A DNA stretch of 9,362 nt from an uncultured Bacilli bacterium (GTDB lineage Bacteria > Bacillota_I > Bacilli_A > RF39 > UBA660), in contig CAKOMU010000038.1 in assembly GCA_934096755.1 (NCBI GenBank), positions 1-9,362 on the forward strand. Reading direction: 5' to 3'. A model generated the notes under the pieces. That model did not search any database, had not been told where the DNA came from, and was given only the letters and a program-made list of their open reading frames with translations. The position numbers and the translations under genes were made by a program. Positions within the stretch are counted from its first letter, which is position 1. Each line of letters starts with the position of its first letter. This document shows positions 1 to 7,472 of the stretch, piece after piece.

Positions 1-1
1 C

Positions 2-1111
2 TATAGCATTGCTTACAATTATTATTCATCATTAAGCGAATCAAGTGAAGAACAAAACTTCTATAAAGAAATATATGATAAAACAAATAAAGCATTGGCA
101 GAAGATAATTGGCAATATTTAGTAAAAGAAGAAATCACTGATGTTAAAGCTCAAATTGCTAGTATTAAAAATCAAGAAGCCATAACTAAACAAGATGAAG
201 CAAATCTATTTTCTTTAAATGCTCAATTGGATTGTTTAGAATATCGTTTAAATGAATCAGTTAGTTATAACAATGATTACTTAAATGAAGCTTTACAAAT
301 CGTTATTAATAATGCCTCATCAACCTATAAATATGAACATACTACCAATAAAGAAGAAAAAGAATATACCAAACAAGAGGCTAAAAGCTATTATGAAAGT
401 AAATATGTTTTAGATACTAAAGAAGATATTAATAATGACTTAAATTTACGTAGTCTTATTATTGAGTTTTTTACCAATTACTTTTTCTTAATATTAGTAT
501 TTGTCATCATGATTAGTGGTGCCATAGTTAGTGATGAGTATAACAAAGGTACTATTAAATCTTTACTAATAACGCCTTATAAAAGAAGTACAATTTTGCT
601 GGCAAAATATATAACCACCCTTATTATGGTTCTATTTATTATTGCCTTTATGTTAGTTTTTCAAATTGTAGTTGGTGGTATTATTTTAGGATTTGGTTCC
701 CTAAAAGTAAGTTATGTAGTTTATAATTTAACCACAAAAAGTTTAGAAATCATTAATTTATTTAAATATTTTCTTCTTGTTTTAGGCGCTACTTTACCAC
801 AAATTATATTGTTAGCCACTCTTGCTTTTGCTTTATCGACCATACTTGCCAATACGGCTTTTGCAATCGCTATTACATTTTGTGGCGTTATTGGTTCATC
901 AATCATTAATATGTTAGCGAGCGCTTATAAACTTAAGTTTTTAAATTATTTTGTAACCACAAATTGGGATTTTAATTTATATTTATTTGGTAATAATAAT
1001 ATATATGGAAATAGTGTAACGCATGCAATAATAGTTTGTTTGGTTTACTATTTAATCATGATTATCACGACATTTATTGTCTTTAAAAGAAAAAATATAA
1101 AAAATATTTAA
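2..1111 (+). CDS. ABC-2 type transporter permease, 5' end cut off by the window
   Basis: The frame is open from base 2 with no stop, so the true start lies upstream. A TTG at 95 is only an internal codon. The first ~145 visible residues are hydrophilic and rich in Glu, Lys, Gln and Asn, with a coiled-coil-like stretch at about bases 120-270. This fits the large extracytoplasmic loop between TM1 and TM2 of ABC-2 permeases. From about base 445 come five or six hydrophobic segments. The short loop reading SDEYNKGTIKSLLITP (about 530-577) is the classic ABC-2 cytoplasmic motif (variants of E-x-x-x-G-T-x-x-x-L-L-x-x-P). The protein ends with a final TM and a basic tail. It would form the membrane channel of an exporter whose ATPase is presumably encoded upstream; the substrate is unknown. 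The stop is 21 bases before the deacetylase start, so the two may be co-transcribed. Confidence 0.85.
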   Translation, partial: YSIAYNYYSSLSESSEEQNFYKEIYDKTNKALAEDNWQYLVKEEITDVKAQIASIKNQEAITKQDEANLFSLNAQLDCLEYRLNESVSYNNDYLNEALQIVINNASSTYKYEHTTNKEEKEYTKQEAKSYYESKYVLDTKEDINNDLNLRSLIIEFFTNYFFLILVFVIMISGAIVSDEYNKGTIKSLLITPYKRSTILLAKYITTLIMVLFIIAFMLVFQIVVGGIILGFGSLKVSYVVYNLTTKSLEIINLFKYFLLVLGATLPQIILLATLAFALSTILANTAFAIAITFCGVIGSSIINMLASAYKLKFLNYFVTTNWDFNLYLFGNNNIYGNSVTHAIIVCLVYYLIMIITTFIVFKRKNIKNI

Positions 1112-1132
1112 TTAAAATAAAGGAAGTAAAAA

Positions 1133-2323
1133 ATGAAAATAAGACGTAAAATAAAAATTGGGGCTTTAATCTTTATAATTATTATAAGTGTTTTTAGCAT
1201 CTATTTAGGAAAAAAACATTTGTTTAATGAAGGTCAAGCCTCACTTGGTTCCTTTTTTTCAATAAAAAAGGAAAAAAGTAAAAAGATAATTAAATATAGA
1301 GATAGTGTCGATAATCTGGTGGAAGAAGTAGATTTAGATCATAAAGTGAGTGCTATTACTTCACTTGAAAATGATCGATATTTAACCAAACTATTTGATT
1401 ACGCATCTGGTAAAGAAATTACGATCACTGATATTATTAAGCCAGAAAAACAAAAAGCGTTTTTGGCTAAAATAACAGAATTATTATATCTTAAATATCC
1501 TAAATTTATTGCCGATGTTCTTAAAACCAATGAAAAAAACAATGTTTACTATCTTAAAACTAACGAATTAGTAATTTACTATTATGATTACGAAATTGAG
1601 CCAATGCCAAAAGATAGTTTATATCTTCGTGTTAATTATAATGAAATTAAAGATTATTTAGATATTACGGTAAATTTAGATGCTACTTACGAAAATGAAG
1701 ATGGTAGTAAAGTGGATAGCCAAAAAAAATTAATAGCTATAACCTTTGATGATGGACCGGGACCATATACTAGTTCTTTAATCGATACTTTATTAAATAA
1801 TAAAGCTACTGCTACATTCTTCATGTTAGGTAAAAATATTCCTCATTATGAAGAAGCTGTCAAGAAAGCTTACACAAATAAAATGGAAATAGGGTATCAT
1901 TCATATGCCCATACTAGTTTTAAAAGACAAAAATTAGAGGATATTAAAGCAGAATTAACTCAAAGTAATAATAATTTAAGAAATATAATTAATGAAGATT
2001 TTTCATTGATAAGACCACCATACGGTGCTATTAATGAAGAGATAAAAGAATCATTGGATTATCCTTTTATTCTCTGGAATATTGATACCGAAGACTGGCG
2101 TTATCGAGACAGTGAATATCTCACCAATTATGTTTTAGAACATGCCCAAGATGGTAATATTATTTTATTTCATGATATACATAAAACGAGCGTCGAAGCA
2201 ATTGAAAAATTATTGCCTCAACTTTATGTCGAAGGTTTTCAAATCACTACTGTGTCTAATTTGGCCAAAATCTTTAATGTCACTTTAGAAAATCATAAAG
2301 CATATCGAGGATTTACTAGATAA
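1133..2323 (+). CDS. Membrane-anchored polysaccharide deacetylase (CE4/NodB fold), PdaC-like with DUF3298-type region
   Basis: Predicted metal-dependent de-N-acetylase of peptidoglycan or another wall polysaccharide, acting outside the membrane. It has 396 residues: a basic N-terminus, one TM anchor (about 9-25), a linker, a middle region (about 75-185) and the catalytic domain (about 200-385). All five NodB motifs are present: TFDDG (204-208, metal-binding Asp207), HSYAH (256-260, metal-binding His256/His260), RPPYG (294-298), DTEDW (318-322) and a late HD (347-348), so it should be active. The middle region contains GKEITITDI, a YLKTNELVIYY-type strand and a YEIEP motif, which resemble the DUF3298 domain of RsiV and B. 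subtilis PdaC. Start ATG 1133 has AAGGAAG a few bases upstream. It follows the ABC permease by 21 bp. The family is certain; the exact substrate (GlcNAc or MurNAc) is not readable. Confidence 0.93.
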   Translation: MKIRRKIKIGALIFIIIISVFSIYLGKKHLFNEGQASLGSFFSIKKEKSKKIIKYRDSVDNLVEEVDLDHKVSAITSLENDRYLTKLFDYASGKEITITDIIKPEKQKAFLAKITELLYLKYPKFIADVLKTNEKNNVYYLKTNELVIYYYDYEIEPMPKDSLYLRVNYNEIKDYLDITVNLDATYENEDGSKVDSQKKLIAITFDDGPGPYTSSLIDTLLNNKATATFFMLGKNIPHYEEAVKKAYTNKMEIGYHSYAHTSFKRQKLEDIKAELTQSNNNLRNIINEDFSLIRPPYGAINEEIKESLDYPFILWNIDTEDWRYRDSEYLTNYVLEHAQDGNIILFHDIHKTSVEAIEKLLPQLYVEGFQITTVSNLAKIFNVTLENHKAYRGFTR

Positions 2324-2690
2324 GGCCGACATCTTCAGGATCGTTATTATTAATTTCATTAATCAAATAAATGGCACCGCCGATTAAAAATAATAGAGCA
2401 GCAATCAACTGAATAAATGTTGCTCTATATTTTTTATTGTTAAAATTTTTTTCCATCGCTCCCAAATCTTTAGTTAACAATAAGACAAAATATAGGTAAA
2501 TAAAAAAAGCAACAAAAAATATGGCAATATTAATGTTTTTTTCACGACGATAAGATTCTATATCTTTGTTAAGTAAATAACGTCGATCTAATTGATTGGA
2601 AAAAAGGGCAAAAACGACGATAAAAAAATAGACAATCCAGATAAAATCTTCATTTCTTAATCGTTTTAATTTTTCTTCAATTTCCCTCAT
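2316..2690 (-). CDS. Small three-helix membrane protein of unknown function
   Basis: I do not recognise this 124-residue protein. It begins with a charged, helical N-terminus (about 1-14, rich in Arg, Glu and Lys). Three hydrophobic helices follow at about 16-34, 53-75 and 89-112, with basic loops between them (DRRYLLNKD, NNKKYR) and an acidic tail ending NDPEDVGLI. The pattern is that of a real integral membrane protein. The reading frame lies outside the neighbouring coding region apart from an 8-bp tail-to-tail overlap with the deacetylase (shared bases 2316-2323). The start ATG (complement of 2688-2690) has no Shine-Dalgarno sequence upstream. The AGG following the ATG is inside the gene, and no better in-frame start is visible. 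It is transcribed divergently from the prepilin-VWA gene, 65 bp away. Confidence 0.7.
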   Translation of the reverse strand: MREIEEKLKRLRNEDFIWIVYFFIVVFALFSNQLDRRYLLNKDIESYRREKNINIAIFFVAFFIYLYFVLLLTKDLGAMEKNFNNKKYRATFIQLIAALLFLIGGAIYLINEINNNDPEDVGLI

Positions 2691-2710
2691 GATAAATTTT
2701 ATGAAAGCAA

Positions 2711-2739
2711 TTGCGAAAATATTTAAATTATGCTATGCT
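2711..2739 (+). promoter_or_regulatory. Sigma-A type promoter for the prepilin-VWA gene
   Basis: TTGCGA (2711-2716), a 17-bp spacer, then TATGCT (2734-2739) preceded by TG at 2731-2732, which makes an extended -10. A start site about 7 bases past the -10 would lie near 2746, leaving only about 10 bases before the ATG at 2756. It sits inside the 65-bp divergent region shared with the minus-strand gene. No convincing minus-strand promoter was seen there. Confidence 0.65.
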
Positions 2740-2755
2740 TTTATTGTGATAAAAT

Positions 2756-4705
2756 ATGAATTATAAAGGATTTACACTAGTAGAATTATTAGCTGTTATT
2801 GTTATTGTGGCTTTGCTTTTAGGTTTGAGTAGTGGTGTTTTTATACAAGTACGACATAATGTGTTAGAAGCCCAATACGAAAACGTCGTTAACAAGTTAT
2901 TAAGCGATGCTGAAGACTATGCTGATGATTTAAAAAGTACCGAACCAATTGATATTTCGGTTGATTTTTTGATCAAAAATGGTTATAGCTTACCAGATGA
3001 TGAAAATAATATTTATGACCCTCGGGATAAAAATAATATTTTAAATTGTTATATGATTCATGTTTATTTAAAAGATAATGAATATGTAGCTGAATGGAAG
3101 GACAAAGAAGAACTTGCTGATGGCACGTGTAACGAAAATAAAATCAATACTAATGAATTACAAATTTATTGTAATGGGGTAGAATGTTCATCGAATTGGT
3201 ATAATACCAATGTAACTTTAAGTTTACATGGCCTTAATAGTGATATTTTAAATAATAGTGAAGTGGAATGGACTAATTTAAATGGAATGTATACGCTTAG
3301 AAAATCTGGTGAAGATAAAAATTTTTTAGTAGAAACTGATGGCGTTATTAAAACAACCTATAATGTTCAAGTAAAGACAAGTGATAAAATTTATACTGCT
3401 AGTGTAAGCATCAAAATAGATAAAGAAAATCCTCTTTTAATCAAGGAAAGTTTGCCAATTACTTATGATGGTAAAGAATATTTAAGTATTGAAGCTAGTG
3501 ATCAATCTGGTTCCGGGTATAAAGGCTTTGCTATTTCAAGTAATAATTGTCAAAATGAAAAATATACAACTGGTAAATATGAAGTTGCCAAATCAGGTAA
3601 ATATACTCTTTGTTTACAAGACAACGCTGGCAATATAACTAAAAAGAACATTGAAATTAAAAAAGTGACTTTCAATTATAATGATTTATCTAATTCACAA
3701 GTTACTAAAAAAGAGGCTTTCTTTTTAACGACTGATGCTAATCAAGCGCTTCTAGTGCCTGATAGAGTTGGTTATGACTTTAGTTATTGGTATAAAAATA
3801 CTGATGAACGTGTCTATGAATTTCGCGGCCTAGAAAATAATGTTGAATTAATGGCAAAGTGGAATTTTCAAGATTTAGATATTAGCGTCGATAAAATTGA
3901 TAAAAAAACTGTTGGGGTCGAAATTCGTAATAAAATCAATATGATATTAGTTCTAGATGTATCTGGTAGCATGGAAGGTGCAAATATTACCAACTTAAAG
4001 AAAGTGTCCAACAATCTTATTAATGGCATGGCGTTTGATCTAGGTTCTACTATATCTATCATATCGTTTGAATCTTATGCTAGTACTTTATTAAATGCTG
4101 GTACTTCTGCAGAAAAAGCTCATGACGTTATTTCTAGTGTATATGCTACTAATGGTGGAACCTCTTTTATCAATGCCTTGGATAAAGCTAATTATTTAAT
4201 AAATCAAAACTTTAATGATAACACCTTTGATAGCAAAGAAAATACTTACATGATTTTTGTCAGTGATGGTGATGCCAATGATAATGTTTTAGATATTTCT
4301 AATGCAATCAAATCCCAAATTCAAAAAGTATATAGCATTGGTATTGGAGATACCGATACTACTAGACTAAAAACAATAGCATCACCAGACTCTTACTTCC
4401 ATTCATCATCTGGGCTTGATAGTTTGCAAGAGATATTTACAACCATTCAAAAAGAAGTAAGAGAAGAGGTTAAAGTTAAGTCTCAAGCTGGTTTGATTAA
4501 ATTACCAAATCTATATGTGTCTAGTGATTTTCCATTCATTTTAAATATCAATAAAAAAGAATATACTTATAATTCGGTAAGTGAGTTAACACCAATTATC
4601 ACTAAAGTAAACGATACATATTATTTAGACTTAAACAAAGTAGATATAGTTTATAAATTAAATGGTGATTTAACTAATGTAGACTTTGTTTACTACTATG
4701 AATAG
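2756..4705 (+). CDS. Type IV prepilin-like surface protein with InlB-type repeat and von Willebrand factor A domain
   Basis: Predicted surface adhesin of 649 residues anchored or assembled through a class III prepilin signal. Residues 1-26 are a short basic leader ending in Gly5, then FTLVE with Glu at +5 of the mature protein, then a hydrophobic helix. A prepilin peptidase would cut between Gly5 and Phe6. Residues ~27-130 look like a small pilin head. About 135-303 is beta-rich and Ig-like. Residues 304-369 match the InlB B-repeat (Listeria-Bacteroides repeat) pattern, with VTFNY, GYDFSYWY and LMAKW. About 395-568 is a VWA domain with the full MIDAS: DVSGS (401-405), Thr469 in GGTSF and Asp504 in SDGD. 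A ~80-residue beta-rich tail follows. Six cysteines (98, 125, 139, 144, 265, 286) could form three disulfides. An in-frame TGA at 2747-2749 fixes the start at 2756, which has almost no ribosome binding site. Domains are clear; the pilus or adhesin role is inferred. Confidence 0.88.
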   Translation: MNYKGFTLVELLAVIVIVALLLGLSSGVFIQVRHNVLEAQYENVVNKLLSDAEDYADDLKSTEPIDISVDFLIKNGYSLPDDENNIYDPRDKNNILNCYMIHVYLKDNEYVAEWKDKEELADGTCNENKINTNELQIYCNGVECSSNWYNTNVTLSLHGLNSDILNNSEVEWTNLNGMYTLRKSGEDKNFLVETDGVIKTTYNVQVKTSDKIYTASVSIKIDKENPLLIKESLPITYDGKEYLSIEASDQSGSGYKGFAISSNNCQNEKYTTGKYEVAKSGKYTLCLQDNAGNITKKNIEIKKVTFNYNDLSNSQVTKKEAFFLTTDANQALLVPDRVGYDFSYWYKNTDERVYEFRGLENNVELMAKWNFQDLDISVDKIDKKTVGVEIRNKINMILVLDVSGSMEGANITNLKKVSNNLINGMAFDLGSTISIISFESYASTLLNAGTSAEKAHDVISSVYATNGGTSFINALDKANYLINQNFNDNTFDSKENTYMIFVSDGDANDNVLDISNAIKSQIQKVYSIGIGDTDTTRLKTIASPDSYFHSSSGLDSLQEIFTTIQKEVREEVKVKSQAGLIKLPNLYVSSDFPFILNINKKEYTYNSVSELTPIITKVNDTYYLDLNKVDIVYKLNGDLTNVDFVYYYE

Positions 4706-4713
4706 AGGTAAAG

Positions 4714-5517
4714 ATGAAAAAAATAAATATAATTTTGATAGTAATAATAATCATTAGTGTATCATTTATAGTGGGAATGTTTTTTATAAAACGCACACCA
4801 AATGAAGAAATCGTTTCTATTAATGAAACTAATATAACACTAAATGATATCAAAACAGAATTTTTAAAAACAGACTATGCCCAAAAAAATAAATGCCAAG
4901 TCACAGTTTCTAGTAGTAATTTAGCAATTAATTGCAAAAAAAAAGAATATAATTTTCTTTTTAATGGAATTGAGTTAAATATTACTGATACTAAACTTGA
5001 TTTAGAACTACTTAAAAATTTGGTTAATTCCATTGAATATTTACAAGGTTATCAAGAAAATGAATATTTAGAGACGATTTCAAAAGTTTTAAATGCTAAA
5101 AGTTATATAAATGGTATAGAATATAAGACTACCGATAATAGCACTTCCTTTAAATTTGTTATCAATAAAAAGTTAGCCAAATATGAAGAAAAAGAAATTA
5201 TAAATAATGACGATATCAAAAAAATCACAGATTTTAATTATCGATATGCAAGTAATGAAAGTACTTTAGAAAACATCAAGTTATACAAAGATAGTGAAGA
5301 AAATAAATATATTTTTTCAGGCTTTTATTCCGGTGATTTAAATAAGACTATAACTATTTCATTTTATGATCACTCTAAAAATGTTATCAAAAAAGAAACT
5401 GTTGCAGTCAATGATTATGACAATTTTGGTAATTTAATGCTATCGTTGGTAATCACAACTCGATTTACATTAGCGGAATTTACGCAAGTAGAATATTATT
5501 CTTTAAATATATCGTAA
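4714..5517 (+). CDS. Membrane-anchored extracytoplasmic protein of unknown function, partner of the prepilin-VWA gene
   Basis: A 267-residue protein I cannot assign to a family. Residues 1-3 are MKK, followed by one strong hydrophobic segment (about 5-25) with no lipobox cysteine. It should therefore be a signal-anchor protein with about 240 residues outside the membrane. The outer part is rich in Lys, Asn, Ile and Thr. It holds two cysteines in KCQVTVSSSNLAINCKKKEY, spaced 13 residues apart as in a beta-hairpin disulfide. The C-terminal part (ITISFYDHSKNVIKKE) loosely recalls FxLYD-type extracellular beta domains; this is a weak resemblance only. The start lies 8 bp after the prepilin-VWA stop, with AGAGGT just before it and no room for a promoter, so the two are co-transcribed. 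A role with the prepilin, such as an anchor, chaperone or minor subunit, is inference. Confidence 0.8.
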   Translation: MKKINIILIVIIIISVSFIVGMFFIKRTPNEEIVSINETNITLNDIKTEFLKTDYAQKNKCQVTVSSSNLAINCKKKEYNFLFNGIELNITDTKLDLELLKNLVNSIEYLQGYQENEYLETISKVLNAKSYINGIEYKTTDNSTSFKFVINKKLAKYEEKEIINNDDIKKITDFNYRYASNESTLENIKLYKDSEENKYIFSGFYSGDLNKTITISFYDHSKNVIKKETVAVNDYDNFGNLMLSLVITTRFTLAEFTQVEYYSLNIS

Positions 5518-5523
5518 TTATTT

Positions 5524-5552
5524 TTGCAAAAAATATAATTTAATAGTATACT
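5524..5552 (+). promoter_or_regulatory. Sigma-A type promoter for cdsA-rseP
   Basis: TTGCAA (5524-5529), a 17-bp spacer, then TATACT (5547-5552). The predicted start near 5559 gives a leader of about 17 bases ending in GGAGG (5567-5571) before ATG 5576. This separates cdsA-rseP from the upstream surface-protein unit. Confidence 0.7.
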
Positions 5553-5575
5553 ATTCTATAGGTTACGGAGGTTTT

Positions 5576-6364
5576 ATGAAAACAAGAATTATTAGTGCAA
5601 TCGTTGCTTTATTAATAACGGTTCCTCTTATTATTTTAGGAGGTGTATATTTTGAAATTGGCATTGGGGTATTAGCAGCCTTAGCATTTAAGGAAATTGT
5701 TGACTTACCCAAGTCTCATGGTAAATATCCAAAATTTATCATTGTATTTGGTCTTTTAGGAGTATTGTTTTTAATACTATCAAATACAATTGATACATCG
5801 CTTACTAAAGGCTTTACTTATCAGGTATTAGCTGCGATTATCCTATTTCTAATAATGCCAATTATATTTGTCAAAAATGAATCATACACGTCAAAAGATG
5901 CCATATATTTAATAGGGATTGTTTTATTTTTAGGTTTATCATTCAATCTTTTAAATATAGTTCGTTTGCGAAGTCTAAAAACCTTTATTTTTCTAATATG
6001 TATTCCTATGGTTAATGATATTTTTGCTTATTTAATTGGTTCTAAGTTTGGTAAAAATAAGATGTGTCCTAGTATTAGTCCTAAAAAGACTTGGGAAGGA
6101 TCAATAGGTGGCTTAGTGTTAGGTACATTAGTAGGTTCAATTATTCATTATTATCTTTTAAATAGTTTTAATCTTAAAATACTTTTATTGATCGTCGTTT
6201 TATCTGCGGTTGGTCAAATCGGAGATCTTATTATGAGTAAAATAAAAAGAGAAAATGAAATTAAAGATTTTTCTAATATTATGCCAGGCCATGGTGGAAT
6301 TTTAGATCGTTTAGATAGTACTATTTTTGTATTTATAGCCTATATATTAATGACATGGATTTAA
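5576..6364 (+). CDS. cdsA: Phosphatidate cytidylyltransferase (CDP-diacylglycerol synthase)
   Basis: Integral membrane enzyme that converts phosphatidic acid and CTP to CDP-diacylglycerol and pyrophosphate, the branch point for phosphatidylglycerol and cardiolipin synthesis. It has 262 residues, close to the family norm, and is almost entirely made of hydrophobic helices. The CDS family signature lies at 221-247: SKIKR, KDFS, PGHGGILDRLD, with Met236 at one position where the family usually has Leu, Ile or Phe. The upstream family motif SPKKTWEGSIGG is also present. ATG 5576 has GGAGG four bases upstream. It is followed 13 bp later by rseP, an arrangement seen widely in bacteria. The uppS and dxr genes that often flank this pair are not here. 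Confidence 0.97.
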   Translation: MKTRIISAIVALLITVPLIILGGVYFEIGIGVLAALAFKEIVDLPKSHGKYPKFIIVFGLLGVLFLILSNTIDTSLTKGFTYQVLAAIILFLIMPIIFVKNESYTSKDAIYLIGIVLFLGLSFNLLNIVRLRSLKTFIFLICIPMVNDIFAYLIGSKFGKNKMCPSISPKKTWEGSIGGLVLGTLVGSIIHYYLLNSFNLKILLLIVVLSAVGQIGDLIMSKIKRENEIKDFSNIMPGHGGILDRLDSTIFVFIAYILMTWI

Positions 6365-6377
6365 AGGAGGAATTGTT

Positions 6378-7430
6378 ATGTGGATTGTATCATTATTAAT
6401 ATTAATATTTATTTTAGGAATTATTATTTTAGTTCATGAATTTGGACATTTCATTTGGGCTAAGAAATTTGGCGTACATATATATGAATTTTCAATTGGC
6501 ATGGGTCCTGTGATTCATACTCATAAAGGGAAAGATAATATTGATTATAATATTAGAGCATTTCCAATCGGTGGTTTTGTTTCAATGGCTGGCGAAGTTT
6601 ATGAAGATGCCACTGATAAAGTAAAAAAAGAAGATTACATGTGCAATAAACCATGGTGGCAACGTTTAATCATCTTAGTTGCTGGTGTTGTTAATAATTT
6701 TATTTTAGCTATTTGTTTATTATTCATCAGTGCTCTTATTTGGGGAGGTTCCTCTTTAGAGCCAGTAGTAGAAGAAAGTATAGCTGATTATCCCATGGCT
6801 GAAGCTGGCATAAAAGCTGGTGATACAATTTTAGCAATTAATAATCATAAAGTATCTAGTTGGGATGTCGCTCAAATCATTTTATATATGAAAAATGATA
6901 AAGATTATTATACTTTTGAAGTTAAACATGAGGATGGTAAAATTAGCGAATATAAAGTTACACCTAAAATAGAAAAAGATGCTGACGGTAACGAAAGACA
7001 AGTATTTGGTATCCAAATTAAACAAACGACATTAAAAGGTTTTAGTGGCTCATTAAAGTATGCCTTTGCTAAATTTGGTAGTATTGTTCACACTATGTGG
7101 TTGACAGTTACAGGTCTTCTTACTGGCAAAATATCTACTAGTGCTTTATCTGGTCCTGTTGGAATGTATCAAGTTATTGATCAATCTGTATCTTATGGTT
7201 TAAATTATATGATTTATATCACAGCCTTTCTATCAATTAATGTTGGCTTTATTAATATTTTGCCATTCCCAGCTTTTGATGGTGGTAGAGTCTTCTTCTT
7301 ACTAGTTGAAAAAATTAAAGGTAGTCCTGTTAATGCCAAATTTGAAAACACATGTCATATGATAGGATTTTTCCTTTTACTCATTTTGATGATCTATATA
7401 ACAATCCAAGATATAATAAGATTATTTTAA
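6378..7430 (+). CDS. rseP: RIP zinc metalloprotease, site-2 protease (RseP/RasP family)
   Basis: Intramembrane zinc protease that performs the second cut of membrane-spanning substrates, such as anti-sigma factors and leftover signal peptides. It has 350 residues. The zinc site HEFGH is at 20-24 in the first TM. A second TM lies near 92-115. A PDZ domain spans about 120-200, with AGIKAGDTILAIN around 143-155. The third family motif, NILPFPAFDGG, carries the metal-ligand Asp301. A final TM lies near the C-terminus. All catalytic elements are intact. A near-perfect ribosome binding site AAGGAGG (6364-6370) overlaps the last base of the cdsA stop codon, so the pair is translated from one transcript. 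The substrate here is unknown. LepB, encoded two genes downstream, produces the kind of remnant signal peptides that B. subtilis RasP is known to clear. Confidence 0.97.
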   Translation: MWIVSLLILIFILGIIILVHEFGHFIWAKKFGVHIYEFSIGMGPVIHTHKGKDNIDYNIRAFPIGGFVSMAGEVYEDATDKVKKEDYMCNKPWWQRLIILVAGVVNNFILAICLLFISALIWGGSSLEPVVEESIADYPMAEAGIKAGDTILAINNHKVSSWDVAQIILYMKNDKDYYTFEVKHEDGKISEYKVTPKIEKDADGNERQVFGIQIKQTTLKGFSGSLKYAFAKFGSIVHTMWLTVTGLLTGKISTSALSGPVGMYQVIDQSVSYGLNYMIYITAFLSINVGFINILPFPAFDGGRVFFLLVEKIKGSPVNAKFENTCHMIGFFLLLILMIYITIQDIIRLF

Positions 7431-7436
7431 AACTAG

Positions 7437-7466
7437 TTTACAAACCTGCTTAGTTTATGATATAAT
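7437..7466 (+). promoter_or_regulatory. Strong promoter for rplS (extended -10)
   Basis: TTTACA (7437-7442), an 18-bp spacer, then a perfect TATAAT (7461-7466) preceded by TG at 7458-7459. The start would fall near 7473, giving a leader of about 70 bases. A second TATAAT-like box at 7487-7492 has no -35 at proper distance. The -35 begins six bases after the rseP stop. Confidence 0.7.
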
Positions 7467-7472
7467 CATTTT

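Noticed and set aside
721..906. Minus-strand open frame of 61 codons
   Set aside because: Lies wholly inside the ABC permease TM region, has no ribosome binding site, and its sequence is the complement of hydrophobic codons.
3868..4062. Minus-strand open frame of 64 codons
   Set aside because: Antisense shadow of the VWA domain; the plus strand carries the conserved MIDAS residues.
5521..5532. TTTTTGCAAAAA palindrome as a terminator of the adhesin unit
   Set aside because: It has no loop and no following T tract, and it overlaps the cdsA -35 box.
7430..7439. AAACTAGTTT palindrome after rseP
   Set aside because: Ten bases, no loop, no T tract; expected by chance in AT-rich DNA and it overlaps the rplS -35.
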